64,000 nt of DNA, taken from Psychrobacillus sp. OK028. GTDB lineage: Bacteria > Bacillota > Bacilli > Bacillales_A > Planococcaceae. Below, one piece after another: positions 18,775-27,532 of this stretch. Where the stretch lies: the NCBI RefSeq assembly GCF_900103605.1, contig NZ_FNHY01000003.1, forward strand, positions 394,753 through 458,752. The letters are read 5' to 3'. A program made the translations under genes and the position numbers. Each line of letters starts with the position of its first letter. Position 1 is the stretch's first letter. Below the pieces are notes generated by a model, which saw only the letters and a program-made list of their open reading frames with translations, had not been told where the DNA came from and did no database searches.

Positions 18775-19289
18775 TTACAACTCATTATTCACTTTATCTA
18801 AAAAAAGTTGTACTTCTCTTGGAGATTTTAAAATAATGACTTTCTTATCATTAGGTAATTGTTCAAGTTTCTTTAAAACAACAGGTTTCTTTGTTTTCGG
18901 GTAATACCAAACCCATTTCAGAAATTCTAAATCAAGCCTCTCATTGACGCCCTCTGCCATATCTGGTCTTGATTTTCCACGATATTGAATCATTCGCTTG
19001 AAAACTCTATAGATGCATATTATCCTACTGATATCAACAAAGATAATGGTGTCTACTGCATTCAGTCTTATATCCATTGTACCGTTATAATTCCCATCAA
19101 TAATCCATTCTTCTTTTTTAACCAATTCATTTTGAACTTTTCTTTGTTCCTCTTTGGATGTTGGTGTCCAATTTGGCTTCCAAAACAATGCATCTAAATG
19201 ATAAACTTCTATGTTCAATTTCCCCCTAATCTTCGTGCCAGGGTAGACTTCCCTGACCCTCCTGAACCAATCAATGCAATCTTTTTCAT
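18775..19289 (-). pseudogene. P-loop adenylate kinase-like (topology modulation protein type), frameshifted
   Basis: From ATG 19287-19289 with GAGGTGG upstream, the first frame encodes MKKIALIGSGGSGKSTLARRLGG, a perfect P-loop start, then runs into a stop. The remaining 155 residues (LNIEVYHLDALFWKPNWTPT, then WIIDGNYNGTMDIRL and RGKSRPDM) are intact in another frame. The shift falls in the GGGGGAAA run near 19218-19226 and is repaired by one extra base. Members are often called DNA topology modulation protein or FlaR-like. Either a pseudogene or a homopolymer sequencing error. Confidence 0.8.
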
Positions 19290-19326
19290 TGTACGCCACC
19301 TCTATAAATACTAACTGGTACTTTTG

Positions 19327-19392
19327 GTGAACAAAAAAAGAGCTATATTATCAGCTCTATATTTCACTTAAACACCCGTTACTTTTAGTACA
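19327..19392 (-). repeat. Cassette repeat, AGAGCT-centre variant
   Basis: The centre is an AGAGCT/AGCTCT hairpin followed by TTTTTTT on the minus strand. The right end reads CACTTAAACACCCGTTACTTTTAG. Confidence 0.6.
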
Positions 19393-19420
19393 ATCCTTCA
19401 CAACCTCTTTAATAATTCCA

Positions 19421-19936
19421 TTAATTATTATTTGGGGATTCTACTTTCTCTATGGTTATTATCACAGCTTTGTTTTCCTTGAATCCAATCTCTAGGTTAC
19501 TCATATTTTCTTTATCAAAATATCCAATTGTAATTAATCCACTTTCAACTCTTTCATAAAAGTTTTCACCATATGCTTGAATTACATTTTCTTTTGTATC
19601 GCCCACTTTTATTCCTTTTACAGTTTGATAATTGTTGGTGAAATAATAGCTGATAACTTTATCTTCAATAATCCCAAACTCGATTCCTTCATAAAATAGA
19701 TATTTTGATTTTGGGTTTGCAACAATATTAACTTCAATTGGTTTGCCAAAAGCTCCTATTACATCATTTGGAGTTGAGTTTAATGTAATTGAATTTATAT
19801 TTTCTTCTGAGAGGTTTATACTGTCCATATCATTATAGAATTCCATTTTGCTCTTAGCTAAGGGGTCACATCCCATTAATAATAAAAGTATAAATAAGCT
19901 AAAAATTTGGATACTGAATTTCGTTTTACTCTTCAC
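19421..19936 (-). CDS. Small lipoprotein (cassette gene)
   Basis: The preferred start is GTG at 19934-19936 behind AAGGTGGAG; the frame is open further upstream without a site. Residues 1-22 form a lipoprotein signal ending LLLLMGC. The mature 150 residues are hydrophilic, with a repeated beta pattern resembling BLIP/SmpA-like folds (TPNDVIGAFGKPIEV and VKGIKVGDTKENVIQAYG, each a 'threshold then loop' unit). That similarity is only by eye. Expected location is the outer face of the membrane. Confidence 0.65.
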   Translation of the reverse strand: MKSKTKFSIQIFSLFILLLLMGCDPLAKSKMEFYNDMDSINLSEENINSITLNSTPNDVIGAFGKPIEVNIVANPKSKYLFYEGIEFGIIEDKVISYYFTNNYQTVKGIKVGDTKENVIQAYGENFYERVESGLITIGYFDKENMSNLEIGFKENKAVIITIEKVESPNNN

Positions 19937-19972
19937 TATAAAACTCCACCTTAATATTCTTATTAATATTAT

Positions 19973-20000
19973 ATTTAAGTAAAGCACCAGTTTGGTTAAG
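19973..20000 (-). repeat. Cassette repeat, right-half remnant
   Basis: AAGTAAAGCACCAGTTTGGTTAAG keeps the right arm and end; the left half is missing. Confidence 0.6.
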
Positions 20001-20030
20001 ATGAAAACCTTATATTTTCTTTTTTGTTGT

Positions 20031-20564
20031 CTATTTATGAACTTGGTCATTTATTGTTTTAAAAATCCGCGTGTAAACATCTTTTATGTTCACTTCGTTT
20101 TTCACATCGTTATACAAACCATATTGCCAAACATCAGTATTATTTTCTTCTTCTGTTCCACCATGTAGGTAGCCTGTTGCATAAACCCCATCAATTCCAG
20201 GTGCAGTTTCATATGTTAGGTTTTCATTCACAAAAGGAAGATGTCTTTTTGGGGATTCAATAAAGAAAGTTGGAATTGTTAAACCTTGATAAGTTTCCAC
20301 ATATTTGTCATCATCAGCTTCAGCAAATTGTACAGGTGTAATAAAAACTGCGTCAAATTCATTTGAAGTATTCTTTACGTCTCCAGCAATATCTTCTAAT
20401 GATTTTTGAGTAAATGTAATATTTTCTTCTATTACTTCGGGAATATCACCAATAACTATAATGGACAAATCACGACTGTTATAAATTTCAGATTTCACTT
20501 CATCTTTGTTACAAGCCCCTAAGATAAACGTAAGTACTATAATAAATGACATAATCTTTTTCAT
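20031..20564 (-). CDS. Lipoprotein of unknown function (cassette gene)
   Basis: The start at ATG 20562-20564 gives MKKIMSFIIVLTFILGAC, a clear lipobox with Cys18. The mature part of about 160 residues has alternating beta and helical segments (LSIIVIGDIPEVIEENITF, FDAVFITPVQFAEADDD). It is one of several lipoprotein cassettes in the array. No family assigned. Confidence 0.65.
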   Translation of the reverse strand: MKKIMSFIIVLTFILGACNKDEVKSEIYNSRDLSIIVIGDIPEVIEENITFTQKSLEDIAGDVKNTSNEFDAVFITPVQFAEADDDKYVETYQGLTIPTFFIESPKRHLPFVNENLTYETAPGIDGVYATGYLHGGTEEENNTDVWQYGLYNDVKNEVNIKDVYTRIFKTINDQVHK

Positions 20565-20608
20565 ACAATTCAATCCAATCTTTTGATGTTTTGTTCCTAT
20601 TCCTATTA

Positions 20609-20652
20609 AAATAAACCCCTGCGTTAGTTTAAGTGATTGAGTTGACAATCAC
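20609..20652 (-). repeat. Cassette repeat, left half with AAGTGATTG hairpin
   Basis: CCTGCGTTAGTTTAAG is followed by an AAGTGATTG/CAATCACTT inverted pair. No GCACCC right end is seen. Confidence 0.6.
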
Positions 20653-20735
20653 TTAATTATTCAATAATCGTTGAAACTTTTTTAACATGCTTACGTATGT
20701 GTAGTTAAGTAGTAGCTTTTAGGAGATGTGTCGCC

Positions 20736-21044
20736 ATGTTATTATGTATTGGTATTCTTTCATTTACTGTTTTAGGAGTATTTTTATTGAATGGAAAAGG
20801 AACTTTCCTTATAGCAGGATATAATACATCATCTAAAGAGGAAAAGGCGAAATACGATAAACTAGCGTTGAGTAAATTCTATGGAAAAACATTTCTTGCT
20901 TTATCAGGAAGCATGGTATTTTGGTTATTAAGCGATATATTACAAAACAATTCACTATTCATTATTGGTTTGATTTTATTTATCAGTATTATTGTATTTA
21001 GCTTGGTCTATTCTAATTTGGGGATTCTATTTAAAAAGGAATAA
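20736..21044 (+). CDS. DUF3784-type small membrane protein
   Basis: The 102-residue protein has three hydrophobic helices and the soluble loop NGKGTFLIAGYNTSSKEEKA, which I recognise as the DUF3784 pattern. The start ATG follows TAGGAGATG. It reads opposite to most of the array and ends in its own terminator, so it is an independently expressed gene within the cassettes. Function unknown. Confidence 0.7.
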   Translation: MLLCIGILSFTVLGVFLLNGKGTFLIAGYNTSSKEEKAKYDKLALSKFYGKTFLALSGSMVFWLLSDILQNNSLFIIGLILFISIIVFSLVYSNLGILFKKE

Positions 21045-21053
21045 AATAAAAGT

Positions 21054-21086
21054 GATGCAATTTCGCTGCGAAATTGCATCTTTTTT
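21054..21086 (+). terminator. Terminator after the DUF3784 gene
   Basis: GATGCAATTTC and GAAATTGCATC arms, then TTTTTT. Confidence 0.85.
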
Positions 21087-21108
21087 ATGGAAATAATCGA
21101 CCAAGCTA

Positions 21109-21190
21109 GTTTAAGTAACCTGCCACTATAATTAAATAAGAATGATGGCTATACTCCTTCTTAAAGTAACTCACCTGTTAGTTGAAGAAG
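21109..21190 (-). repeat. Cassette repeat, diverged GCTTTACT type
   Basis: Left end TTTAAGTAACCTGCC, right end CACCTGTTAGTTGAAGAAG. The central hairpin arms have decayed (GGCTATACTCC...AAAGTAAC). Confidence 0.75.
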
Positions 21191-21215
21191 TAAAGTTAAG
21201 CATATTCTACATTAC

Positions 21216-21491
21216 TTAGATTTCTCCTCCGAATATATAAGAGAGGAATACAACAAACAAAACACCCAACGAAATAGAAATTAACGAAAAATATTTAATA
21301 ACCCCTTTTTCTTTCTTAAAGAAAGCGATAATTCCAAGTGTTATGCCTGTTAAATAGATAGAAAAACCGATCGGTATGGCTATCATAGACCACTTTCCAA
21401 AAGTTATATTGATAGGAGGAAAAATCATGTACGCAATAAAAATCCCAATGAAACTTAGAATAATTGAGTACTTACTATACTTCATTTCCAA
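21216..21491 (-). CDS. Three-helix small membrane protein (cassette gene)
   Basis: The frame has 91 residues with three hydrophobic helices (about 8-25, 36-56, 68-88) and a KKEKG loop. The TTG start lies nine bases after AAGGAGG; an ATG two codons later is an alternative. No family recognised. Confidence 0.6.
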   Translation of the reverse strand: MEMKYSKYSIILSFIGIFIAYMIFPPINITFGKWSMIAIPIGFSIYLTGITLGIIAFFKKEKGVIKYFSLISISLGVLFVVFLSYIFGGEI

Positions 21492-21508
21492 GTTTCATAT
21501 CCTCCTTA

Positions 21509-21583
21509 GTGAACTAAACTGCGTCGTTAATTCAAGAAAAAAGTGTCTCCCCAGACTTGAAGTATAGCATCGAATAGGAATTA
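21509..21583 (-). repeat. Cassette repeat, diverged
   Basis: GAACTAAACTGCGTCGTTAATTCAAG is a good left half (split here by one substitution); the centre AGTGTCTCC...CTTGAAGTATAGCATCG and right end are degraded. Confidence 0.6.
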
Positions 21584-21604
21584 ATCCATAGCGATTCGCT
21601 AGAA

Positions 21605-22261
21605 CTAGAGCGTCTCATCCAGTTTCTGAATCTTTGAATCTGAAATTAAATATACATTACCAAAAACGTCCATTTTGTCTCCTTTTACACGTACAGCACA
21701 ATCTTTGTTCGACGCATAAATATTTATTTCTTCCGACAGGGGGGATAGTTCGCTTTGAACCAGTGCCATGTTATTTTCAAGATCAAAATGAGACAGGACG
21801 GAAAAATTGTCAAGACCGATTCCGTCGTAAACAGCGCTCATTTCAACTTCATATCCAAAGTTTTTCGAGCATAACCATTTAGCAGACATGTTGATTGCTC
21901 CAGCGCTTGCTCCCATTACAACGGCGTTGCTTTTTTTAATCGAATCTGATAATTCATATTCCATCAAAAAACCATTTTGATTAAGAATATTGCCACCCAA
22001 CAAGAAGATGACGGAAGCATTTTGAATTATCGTTTGGGCTTCTTCCTTCTGTATGTGGTAATTAAGTAAATGATACTCATCAAACATAATGCCAGCCTGA
22101 TCGAGCCACGACCGTTCAATAGCACCATCATCTTCAAAAACAGATGGATTCGAGCTAATCATAGCAAGCGATTTTCTATCAGTTATATCCTCCTGAATCG
22201 CCCTACTCAGATTCTCTGGAAAAAAATTGTTAAACCAACCTAAATAATAGTGAGTTTTCAT
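21605..22261 (-). CDS. Peptidase S51 / dipeptidase E-like protein (cassette gene)
   Basis: The 218-residue protein starts at ATG 22259-22261 behind GAGGAGG. It has the class I glutamine-amidotransferase-like fold of S51 peptidases, with SVIFLLGGNI (oxyanion strand) and the nucleophile elbow VVMGASAGAINMS, where Ser is the predicted nucleophile. Such enzymes cleave Asp-X dipeptides or cyanophycin-type links. The C-terminal part aligns loosely, so substrate is open. Confidence 0.78.
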   Translation of the reverse strand: MKTHYYLGWFNNFFPENLSRAIQEDITDRKSLAMISSNPSVFEDDGAIERSWLDQAGIMFDEYHLLNYHIQKEEAQTIIQNASVIFLLGGNILNQNGFLMEYELSDSIKKSNAVVMGASAGAINMSAKWLCSKNFGYEVEMSAVYDGIGLDNFSVLSHFDLENNMALVQSELSPLSEEINIYASNKDCAVRVKGDKMDVFGNVYLISDSKIQKLDETL

Positions 22262-22371
22262 AAGTACCTCCTCGGCAAAGTGTGAATAACATTTACTCCT
22301 TGCGTCACTCATTCTGTTTTCTTGTCTCTCTTACAATATGTCCAATTGTTAAACACAATTTAAACAACACT

Positions 22372-22503
22372 ATTCAACTTTCCTATCCCTTTAGTTTAAG
22401 TGTAAAATTTCACAATATATTTCTGAGATTTACTTGAAGTTTTGACTAAAAACAGATCATCGAAAATGATGATCTTGTCTAACTAAACACCCTTTAGTTG
22501 AAC
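22372..22503 (-). repeat. Cassette repeat, long type (GATCATC centre)
   Basis: Left end TTCAACTTTCC and TTTAGTTTAAG, then GTGTAAAATTTCACAA, a CAGATCATC/GATGATCTTG hairpin, and right end AACTAAACACCC, TTTAGTTGAAC. About 130 bp. Confidence 0.8.
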
Positions 22504-22516
22504 ATGAAATATTTTT

Positions 22517-23281
22517 TTATTTTATACATTCAAATACATGAAATGAACTACCCTCTCCATATCCGTTAATAACTTCATGGAGAATAATTTCATCAAAGCC
22601 ATTATTTTTTAGAATATTTTCAAATTCGCTAGATTCATAAAGGCGAATAGGGAAATCCATTATTTCTGATTTCTCTATTTGATCATCTTTAACTAATTGA
22701 TAGTTCAATTTTGTATTTAACATCTTATTAGCTTGGTCATAATGGACTTTCTTATATTCAATAATCTCGTTGTTACCAAAGTAATGTCTGTTCGTTTCAA
22801 TCCATTCAGGAATTTCCTCAACTATACCTGTGTTTGTCATAACAGTTAAAAGTAATTTCCCACCTTCTTTTAAAATTGTTTTCATGTTATTAAGGCTATC
22901 TTTCACTAATTCATCTGGCAAAAGTGAAAAAGAACCAAATGGTATCATTATTAAATCATAATTTTTATCCCCATTAAATTCTTCTATTTTTCCATAAGAA
23001 ACATTTGGTTTAAGGTTTAATTTCTGACCTTTTAATTTACATACTCGCAACATTTCTTCTGAAATGTCAAATCCCTCAATGTCTATTCCTTTTTCCATAA
23101 AAGGAATAAGCATTCTACCGTTTCCACACATAGGTTCTAACACTTTCATCTTTTTATCTTGGACAAAAGACAGAAAAAACTCAAGTTCTCTTCCGTTTGC
23201 TATAGATTTACTTTTTTCGTATATCTGTGTGCAAAGTTCACCATAATATTTATTCAACATAATCATATTTTTTTGTTTCAT
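22517..23281 (-). CDS. Class I SAM-dependent methyltransferase (cassette gene)
   Basis: The 254-residue protein has the SAM-binding Rossmann motif I VLEPMCGNGRMLIPF, motif II acidic end IEGFDIS, and NYDLIMIPFGSFSLLP, consistent with a small-molecule methyltransferase. ATG start behind GAGGCGG. It ends close to a long-type repeat. Substrate unknown. Confidence 0.82.
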   Translation of the reverse strand: MKQKNMIMLNKYYGELCTQIYEKSKSIANGRELEFFLSFVQDKKMKVLEPMCGNGRMLIPFMEKGIDIEGFDISEEMLRVCKLKGQKLNLKPNVSYGKIEEFNGDKNYDLIMIPFGSFSLLPDELVKDSLNNMKTILKEGGKLLLTVMTNTGIVEEIPEWIETNRHYFGNNEIIEYKKVHYDQANKMLNTKLNYQLVKDDQIEKSEIMDFPIRLYESSEFENILKNNGFDEIILHEVINGYGEGSSFHVFECIK

Positions 23282-23313
23282 TTCTAGTCCGCCTCTATAT
23301 AAAAATTTATAAA

Positions 23314-23448
23314 TTAACCATTCGTTAGTTAAAGTGAAATTCTTTACAATCTATATTTATTTTAACATAATTATCCAACAAAAAATCACCTCTCAGAAAA
23401 ACTAGAGAGGTGATTTTAACATTCTTTGATAAAATTTGTTAGTCAAAA
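23314..23448 (-). repeat. Cassette repeat, CACCTCTC-centre variant
   Basis: Left part TTCGTTAGTTAAAG with GTGAAATTCTTTACAA, centre ATCACCTCTC/GAGAGGTGAT with TTTTTTG on the minus strand, then TTTGTTAGTCAAA. Confidence 0.6.
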
Positions 23449-23463
23449 GCGATATATTAGTAC

Positions 23464-23498
23464 TTATTCCACTAAACTGCATCGTTTGTTCAATAAGT
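23464..23498 (-). repeat. Cassette repeat, left half
   Basis: ATTCCACTAAACTGCATCG and TTTGTTCAATAAG; no right half before the next gene. Confidence 0.65.
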
Positions 23499-23590
23499 AA
23501 TTTTTTTCTTTCCACTTAATAAATATTACTTACGTATATTATTTAAAGGTCCATGATATTATAGAATACCGATTTTAAAGGAGGACATAT

Positions 23591-23791
23591 TTGAGTACTA
23601 TATTAGATATATTGAATTTCTTTCTTATCAGCGTGTTAGGTAGTATGGTAGGAACGATGATTGTGATGCTTATGTTCTTGAATCGTATCGTAGAAGCTAT
23701 TGCAGCCAAAGTCTCTTCAGGAGTTGGTCACGGAATCGCAAAAGGTATCGATGACTACCGGAAGCAAAGCGAAAAAAAAAGAAATGGCTAA
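23591..23791 (+). CDS. Small amphipathic membrane protein (66 aa)
   Basis: The TTG start follows AAAGGAGG. Residues 5-33 form one hydrophobic helix, then an Ala/Gly/Ser helix (VEAIAAKVSSGVGHGIAKGI) and a basic tail. It precedes a short coiled-coil reading frame by 30 bp and may be co-expressed with it. No family recognised. Confidence 0.6.
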   Translation: MSTILDILNFFLISVLGSMVGTMIVMLMFLNRIVEAIAAKVSSGVGHGIAKGIDDYRKQSEKKRNG

Positions 23792-23821
23792 TATTCTCTG
23801 ATATAGGACGGTAGTCACTTG

Positions 23822-24059
23822 ATGATGGAGATGCTGGAGCAAATGAACAAAACACTTTTAGAGGTGAACAAGAAGATCGATAGGTTAGACGAAATGCTTA
23901 ATACACACACTGGATGAAAAGATGTATTTATTTAAAATTGAAATGAATGAACGTTTTGATGCAGTTGAAAGCCGTCTTGAATCTGTCGAAAAGAATGTTA
24001 AAAATCTTGGTACAATTTTAACTGTACAACAAGAATCAGATGAAAATCATAAGCAATAA
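23822..24059 (+). pseudogene. Coiled-coil protein split by a frameshift at an AC repeat
   Basis: The first frame (ATG 23822) gives 31 residues (EQMNKTLLEVNKKIDRLDEM) ending TGA at 23915-23917. The second (from 23922) gives 45 residues (FKIEMNERFDAVESRLESVE onward) ending at 24059. Heptad spacing continues across the join. The break is at ACACACAC (about 23902-23910), where two more bases would restore one coiled-coil protein of about 80 residues. Confidence 0.55.
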
Positions 24060-24111
24060 CAAACAGTATCCGAAAGGGTGTTTTTTAGGCTATGTTAAAG
24101 TTACTTGTTTA

Positions 24112-24226
24112 ATTTCATTAGTTTAGAAGAAATAAAAATGACATAAAAAATGAGCTGGGAAATGTATCTCCAAGCTCATTGTATATTGATGTCAGTTTTT
24201 TTACTAAATCACCCGTTAGTTAAAGT
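24112..24226 (-). repeat. Cassette repeat, GAGCT-centre variant
   Basis: Left TCATTAGTTTAGAAG, centre AATGAGCT/AGCTCATT hairpin with TTTTTTAT on the minus strand, right ACTAAATCACCCGTTAGTTAAAG. Confidence 0.7.
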
Positions 24227-24262
24227 ACTGTTTACACAAGAACAGTTTTTTTCATAAAAAAC

Positions 24263-24287
24263 AGAGTTACACCTATAAGGTGAACTC
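24263..24287 (-). terminator. Terminator after the GNAT gene
   Basis: On the minus strand GAGTTCACCT and AGGTGTAACTC pair, followed by TGTTTTTTATG. Confidence 0.7.
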
Positions 24288-24337
24288 CGATTTTTATGTT
24301 TTTCAACAATAAAACATTAAACAAATTTGAATGAGCC

Positions 24338-24748
24338 TTAACTTAACTTAGCAAATGCCACTGAAGAACCCTGATCGCAAGATTGGAAACCATTCTTTTC
24401 ATAAAAATGTCTTACATCAGGGGCTTCTTCAGTTAATAAAACTTTTTGACGAACATTTTTATATTTCTTCAGAACCTGCTCCATCAGTTGAGTAGCAATT
24501 CCTCGATTTTGATAAGCATTTAACACAAGAATATCTTGAATATAGATAATTGTTAATCCATCACCAACAATACGAATTAACCCAACTAATTCTTCACCAT
24601 TCCAAGCTGATATAACTTCTAATGACTGTTCTATTGCTTGTTGAAGAACTTCTAAATCTTGTGTATAAGCATACCATTCTACATCATTATATAATCTTTC
24701 TAATTGTTTTCTATTTATATTTTTACTATTAACAAAATTTACAGTCAT
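24338..24748 (-). CDS. GNAT acetyltransferase (cassette gene)
   Basis: The 136-residue protein is a single GNAT domain: VISAWNGEELVGLIRIVGDG (beta 2-3), IQDILVLNAYQNRGIATQLME with the acetyl-CoA P-loop QNRGIA, and the C-terminal FYEKNGFQSC. It transfers acetyl from acetyl-CoA to an unknown amine. The ATG follows GAGGAAAAATG. It is one of seven GNAT cassettes in this array. Confidence 0.88.
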   Translation of the reverse strand: MTVNFVNSKNINRKQLERLYNDVEWYAYTQDLEVLQQAIEQSLEVISAWNGEELVGLIRIVGDGLTIIYIQDILVLNAYQNRGIATQLMEQVLKKYKNVRQKVLLTEEAPDVRHFYEKNGFQSCDQGSSVAFAKLS

Positions 24749-24901
24749 TCATTTTTCCTCCTCAAAATATATTATTTCGAAGAGTTGTTCCACAATTTTT
24801 CCACTGTCTTATACCTCCTTTCGTTTTATTGCAGTTGTTGTATATTACTATTTCAACATTGTTCTTTATTTTCCTTCTTACTACCCAAAAAATATCTTAT
24901 T

Positions 24902-24970
24902 GCACTAAACTGCCTCGTTAGTAAAAAAGGCTTTACTCCTTCTTGAAGTTAAGCACCAAGTTAGTTCAAG
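24902..24970 (-). repeat. Cassette repeat, GCTTTACT type
   Basis: GCACTAAACTGCCTCGTTAG, then the GGCTTTACT...AGTTAAGC hairpin, and right end CACCAAGTTAGTTCAAG. Confidence 0.85.
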
Positions 24971-24973
24971 TAC

Positions 24974-25654
24974 TCATAATTCTGGTGATGGTTGAAATTC
25001 AATTGTTTCTGCTTGATACATTTTGTCACGATATTCATACACAATTACAAGTTGACCAACAAAGCCAGCTGGAGAAATTTGACCTGAGATTGTAGCAATA
25101 AGTTGATGGTCTTTTACTTCATATTTAATTACACCACCAAAAGAAATATCCTCAAATAAGTTTGTAGGTTTTATTTTTAAAGGGGTTATATCAACTTTAT
25201 ACACATTGTCACCTATTTTAATTTCGGCTTTATCTGTTGTTAACTTGGTTTTTACGTTTTTATAGATAATTGCCATTGGGTCATCAACAAGCACATCAAT
25301 CAATCCATTTGTATATCTATAAACATAAACTTTTTGCTGTAATACACCAGTACCGTATCCTTGGTTCAGAATTATGATTAGTTCTTGCTTTTTATCTTTG
25401 TTAATGTCTTCGTAATATATTTGTGGGGCATAAGTTATATTATTGGCAACGTTTATCCAAAAAGGTCTTGAGTAAACCTCCCCCTTGAAATCAAGTTTGA
25501 AATCATAATATAGGTCATTCATTTGTTTAGCATATAAAGTTATGTCCTCTTTACTTGACCTCGCAACGATATCATATCCTTCCATTTCTGCCCTTGGATT
25601 ATTAGGGACAATAATAAGAAGAAAGGCCATTATAAAAGGAATGCACCTTTTCAT
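24974..25654 (-). CDS. Secreted protein with Ca-binding-like DxNxDxxxE motif (cassette gene)
   Basis: The 226-residue protein has an N-terminal signal peptide (CIPFIMAFLLIIVPNN, cut near NPRAEM). The motif YYEDINKDKKQELIIILNQG is the VCBS/FG-GAP-like pattern seen in secreted proteins that report on stored values. The start ATG follows GAGGTG. It abuts the repeat, with the stop four bases after it. Role unknown. Confidence 0.65.
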   Translation of the reverse strand: MKRCIPFIMAFLLIIVPNNPRAEMEGYDIVARSSKEDITLYAKQMNDLYYDFKLDFKGEVYSRPFWINVANNITYAPQIYYEDINKDKKQELIIILNQGYGTGVLQQKVYVYRYTNGLIDVLVDDPMAIIYKNVKTKLTTDKAEIKIGDNVYKVDITPLKIKPTNLFEDISFGGVIKYEVKDHQLIATISGQISPAGFVGQLVIVYEYRDKMYQAETIEFQPSPEL

Positions 25655-25697
25655 TAGTTCAACACCTCATTTTAGTGTTCCCTAAAATGTTTTCTTA

Positions 25698-25768
25698 TTC
25701 AATTAAACTGCTGCGTTAGTAAAAAACGATTTAATCCTTCTTGAAGTAAAACACCTGTTAGTTGAAGA
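25698..25768 (-). repeat. Cassette repeat, GCTTTACT type (diverged arms)
   Basis: TTCAATTAAACTGCTGCG left, GATTTAATCC...AAGTAAAACACC centre, TGTTAGTTGAAG right. Confidence 0.8.
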
Positions 25769-25775
25769 AAAAGAA

Positions 25776-26300
25776 TTAAAATATATTCCTAATATCTTCC
25801 CAACCATATACAAGTTCGGAAAATTTCTTTCCTCCAATCTCCACTTCAACAGTATCTATTTTTCTACCTCCAAGTGATTCATAAAATAGACGAGAAATAT
25901 TATCTTTTAAGACAAGAACAAGCATAGAGTTTAATCCCATTGCTTTAATTTCATCTATGACTGGTTTAACAAGGTCTTTTCCAATACCTTTACCTTGATA
26001 CTCTTTTAAGATATAGATAGCGTATATCTCTCCGTCGTACCCATTATATCTACTGCTTCTTTCTTTACCACCTTTAGAAAAACCAACTATTATTCCCTCA
26101 TGGCTTTCTGCTACATAAACACCTCCACTCGGAATGGCATTGGTCCACATTTTTTCACGGCCTTCATACGAAAGACTACTTAAATATTCATCAGAAACTA
26201 TGTTGGCATATGTTGTTTTCCAACTATCGACATGTACTTTAGCTATTCCTTTTGCATCGCTTAAAATTGCTTTTCTAATTTTAATAAACCCGTTATCCAT
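25776..26300 (-). CDS. GNAT acetyltransferase (cassette gene)
   Basis: The 174 residues include IRKAILSDAKGIAKVHVDSW, the GNAT beta4/alpha3 with IYILKEYQGKGIGKDLV (P-loop QGKGIGK) and LFYESLGGRKI. The start ATG follows GGAGGGGTG. It resembles PhnO/YhfO-like N-acetyltransferases. It lies directly after a repeat on its 3' side. Confidence 0.88.
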   Translation of the reverse strand: MDNGFIKIRKAILSDAKGIAKVHVDSWKTTYANIVSDEYLSSLSYEGREKMWTNAIPSGGVYVAESHEGIIVGFSKGGKERSSRYNGYDGEIYAIYILKEYQGKGIGKDLVKPVIDEIKAMGLNSMLVLVLKDNISRLFYESLGGRKIDTVEVEIGGKKFSELVYGWEDIRNIF

Positions 26301-26332
26301 TTATTTCACCCCTCCATAAACCACATTAACAA

Positions 26333-26387
26333 TAAGAGCTGTCTCCTGACCAGCCTTGTTCTGCTAAAGCACTCGTTAGTTTAATTA
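26333..26387 (-). repeat. Cassette repeat, AAGGCTG-type centre, left half degraded
   Basis: Right part CTGCTAAAGCACTCGTTAG and TTTAATTAG is clear; upstream sequence GCTGTCTCC...CCAGCC is the variable centre. Confidence 0.65.
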
Positions 26388-26415
26388 GAACAGAGACGCT
26401 TTTTAAACAATCGCG
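26380..26415 (-). repeat. Secondary 'tag' repeat, copy 1
   Basis: TTTAATTAGAACAGAGACGC then TTTTTAAACAATCGCG. Near copies occur at 27782-27822 and 62458-62500. Confidence 0.65.
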
Positions 26416-26467
26416 TTCTATTCTTAAATAAGGAACCACGAAGTATCTTACGAATTCGCTTTAAGCC

Positions 26468-27127
26468 TTAATTTCTATTATCGAGAGAATTACCACATTT
26501 TTTCTCACTATATTTTGTTTCAGTTTCAACTATGTCTGTAACACCATCAGATGATAATTTGTCTTTTTCACAAAATTGCTTAACCAATTTCCCCTTTTTG
26601 GTTATACCATAATAATACGTCACATCTGGTTCGGCTTGAAAGATAACCATATAATGACCATGATAAAAGTCATTGTTTATGATGTGTTTCGGTTCTACAT
26701 AATGCGATTCTTCTATATCGTAACTTGGTAATAGAAATAAAATAATCGCTACCAGTAATGAAGAACTTGCCCATGTTATAAGTATTTTTTTCTCAAACTT
26801 CATCGAAGTATCAACGATAATATGTACTATCGATAAAACAAAAAGATTAATCACAAATAAAAAGTAATCAACTACTATGAACATAATCCAAGCGTGTGCT
26901 GAGATTAAATCCCCCAAAGGTGTCGTAAAGAACAACAGAAAAAATACAAAAAATGAAATCATTAACCAACCTAAAATGAGGATAAACATTTTATTCCAAA
27001 TCTTGTGTTGCATAAATTTTTCTTCTTTTTTAGCATAATTATAAATGAGTTGACTACAAACAAAGAGAAGGATTGAAATAACTATAAACATAATCAATTG
27101 CTTAAGTAAGACACTTTCTATATCCAC
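26468..27127 (-). CDS. Polytopic membrane protein (cassette gene)
   Basis: The 219 residues carry four hydrophobic helices (about 8-30, 43-68, 76-105, 116-132) and a soluble C-terminal domain of about 80 residues with FYHGHYMVIFQAEPDVTYYY. The GTG start at 27125-27127 has only a weak site (GAGATT). No family recognised. Confidence 0.55.
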   Translation of the reverse strand: MDIESVLLKQLIMFIVISILLFVCSQLIYNYAKKEEKFMQHKIWNKMFILILGWLMISFFVFFLLFFTTPLGDLISAHAWIMFIVVDYFLFVINLFVLSIVHIIVDTSMKFEKKILITWASSSLLVAIILFLLPSYDIEESHYVEPKHIINNDFYHGHYMVIFQAEPDVTYYYGITKKGKLVKQFCEKDKLSSDGVTDIVETETKYSEKKCGNSLDNRN

Positions 27128-27196
27128 AATCTCGTTTTGAATATAATAATCAACTACAAACTAGGATACTAACAAACTGCTTGAATGCGTAAAACT

Positions 27197-27436
27197 TCAC
27201 GATATTTTAACTGATGATCTAGAGTCTTTTACTAAATTCTTCACCATGTGAATACTCCAAAGGGCTAATGTTACCGTTATAGCTGAAATGATGTATTGCA
27301 GAAAAGTCGCCATTTCTTGAACACTTTGTGAGTAGGGGTTCGGTGTGTTCATTAATGTTAAAATAACGCCTTTTAACATATCAGTTATCCCTATTGAAAT
27401 CAGTACAACTACGAATATCCCAATTATTTTTTTCAC
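27197..27436 (-). CDS. Two-helix small membrane protein
   Basis: The 79-residue protein has helices at about 4-28 and 44-66, with a short basic tail. The GTG start lies behind GGAGGAAGAC. It is 69 bp upstream of the previous gene, with no repeat between them, so the two could share a cassette or operon. Confidence 0.55.
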   Translation of the reverse strand: MKKIIGIFVVVLISIGITDMLKGVILTLMNTPNPYSQSVQEMATFLQYIISAITVTLALWSIHMVKNLVKDSRSSVKIS

Positions 27437-27532
27437 TTGTCTTCCTCCTATTACTATATACTTACGGAATATGTATGAAAAAGTTTCACAATTCTATCTA
27501 TACTATTTCCTGCCATTTATAAATTCAGCTTA

